This document shows positions 6,410 to 6,774 of a DNA stretch of 6,774 nt, one piece after another; within the stretch, counting starts at the first letter, position 1; each line of letters starts with the position of its first letter. Origin of the DNA: Bacteroidota bacterium (lineage in GTDB: Bacteria > Bacteroidota > Bacteroidia > Flavobacteriales > Weeksellaceae); the NCBI GenBank assembly GCA_023448955.1, contig JAEXJU010000375.1, positions 1 to 6,774 on the forward strand, read 5' to 3'. The notes under the pieces were generated by a model. It saw only the letters and a program-made list of their open reading frames with translations. It did no database searches and had not been told where the DNA came from. Made by a program: the position numbers and the translations under genes.

Positions 6410-6774
6410 TTATTGATTTTCTGGTGTTTTATGCGAAAAGCCGTAGATAGCCAATTCGAAAATTTTTGCCTTGGTATCCGGATTAACGTCGATATAGTAG
6501 GAGAGGTATTGGTTCTTTTGCTCTTTTGGAGTAGCATCTCCGGAGAATACTGCAATATCTTCGTTACCATTGTCGTCTATGTCGGTAAAAACAATATAAC
6601 TTGGCGCCGGAAATTTTTCATCAATTAACTGGTCTAATTCCTGAATGATTTTTTCGGTTTCCGTGCCGTATTTGATTCTCATTGAGTAAGCTTTTTTTCC
6701 AGATTTGGTATCCATCAGAATATCACCCATTTCGCCAAATATGTTGGGAGCTGTGCAAGCATAGGTAATGAAAC
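6410..6774 (-). CDS. Probable exported protein with a Ca-loop-like motif, function unknown (N-terminus outside window)
   Basis: The frame stays open to the right edge of the window, so the gene is cut at its 5' end and the ATG at 6730 is probably internal. The visible 120 residues begin FITYACTAPNIFGE, which may be the end of a signal sequence with a lipoprotein-type cysteine (YAC), though the -3 position is not ideal for a lipobox. Further on, YIVFTDIDDNGNEDIAVFSG contains D-x-D-x-N-G-x-x-D, the acidic loop pattern of FG-GAP/VCBS-like and EF-hand-like calcium sites. I do not recognise the family. The stop is 14 bp before the MORN gene, so the two are almost surely co-transcribed. The protein is likely an envelope component of the same system as the MORN protein and kinase; the lipoprotein call is a weak inference. 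Confidence 0.7.
   Translation of the reverse strand, partial: FITYACTAPNIFGEMGDILMDTKSGKKAYSMRIKYGTETEKIIQELDQLIDEKFPAPSYIVFTDIDDNGNEDIAVFSGDATPKEQKNQYLSYYIDVNPDTKAKIFELAIYGFSHKTPENQ

Noticed and set aside
6730..6730. ATG at 6730 as the start of the rightmost gene
   Set aside because: The frame continues open to the window edge with a plausible export-signal remnant, and a start here would leave the protein without it. The true start is probably outside.

Overview
The window looks like chromosomal DNA of a low-GC Bacteroidota, most likely a flavobacterium of the Chryseobacterium/Weeksellaceae kind. The grounds are AT-rich intergenic DNA, gene starts without Shine-Dalgarno sequences, TAnnTTTG-like -7 promoter elements, and a TPR-type sensor kinase paired with a LuxR-type regulator. 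The genus is an inference from style, not from a marker gene. I see no rRNA, tRNA, CRISPR array or mobile element.

Left part (1-1569): the 3' end of a rightward gene for the molybdenum-binding subunit of a xanthine dehydrogenase/aldehyde oxidoreductase family enzyme (PaoC/YagR-like) ends at 393. A hairpin terminator follows. A leftward group I (NifS/IscS-type) cysteine desulfurase converges on it with only 39 bp between the two stop codons. The desulfurase may supply sulfur for Fe-S clusters, or for the sulfido ligand of molybdenum hydroxylases such as its neighbour; the sequence cannot decide.

Middle (1570-1997): a small leftward gene encodes an HVA1/DUF2945 Tudor-like protein. It is flanked by AT-rich intergenic DNA with a weak terminator candidate on one side and two palindromes plus a promoter-like element on the other.

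Right part (1998-6774): five leftward genes are packed tightly and look like one transcription unit, although the last one could be separate. In transcription order they are: a truncated gene for a probable exported protein or lipoprotein with a Ca-loop-like D-x-D-x-N-G motif; a secreted 528-residue MORN-repeat protein (14 bp gap); a TPR/HisKA_3/HATPase sensor kinase (24 bp gap, TTG start); a NarL/FixJ-type response regulator (8 bp overlap with the kinase); and a 122-residue conserved protein of unknown function (29 bp gap). The kinase and regulator form a clear cognate pair. The two exported proteins encoded upstream are plausible envelope components that the kinase's periplasmic TPR array senses. 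That MORN-TPR-kinase arrangement is the most interesting thing in the window. The promoter of this unit lies beyond the right edge.
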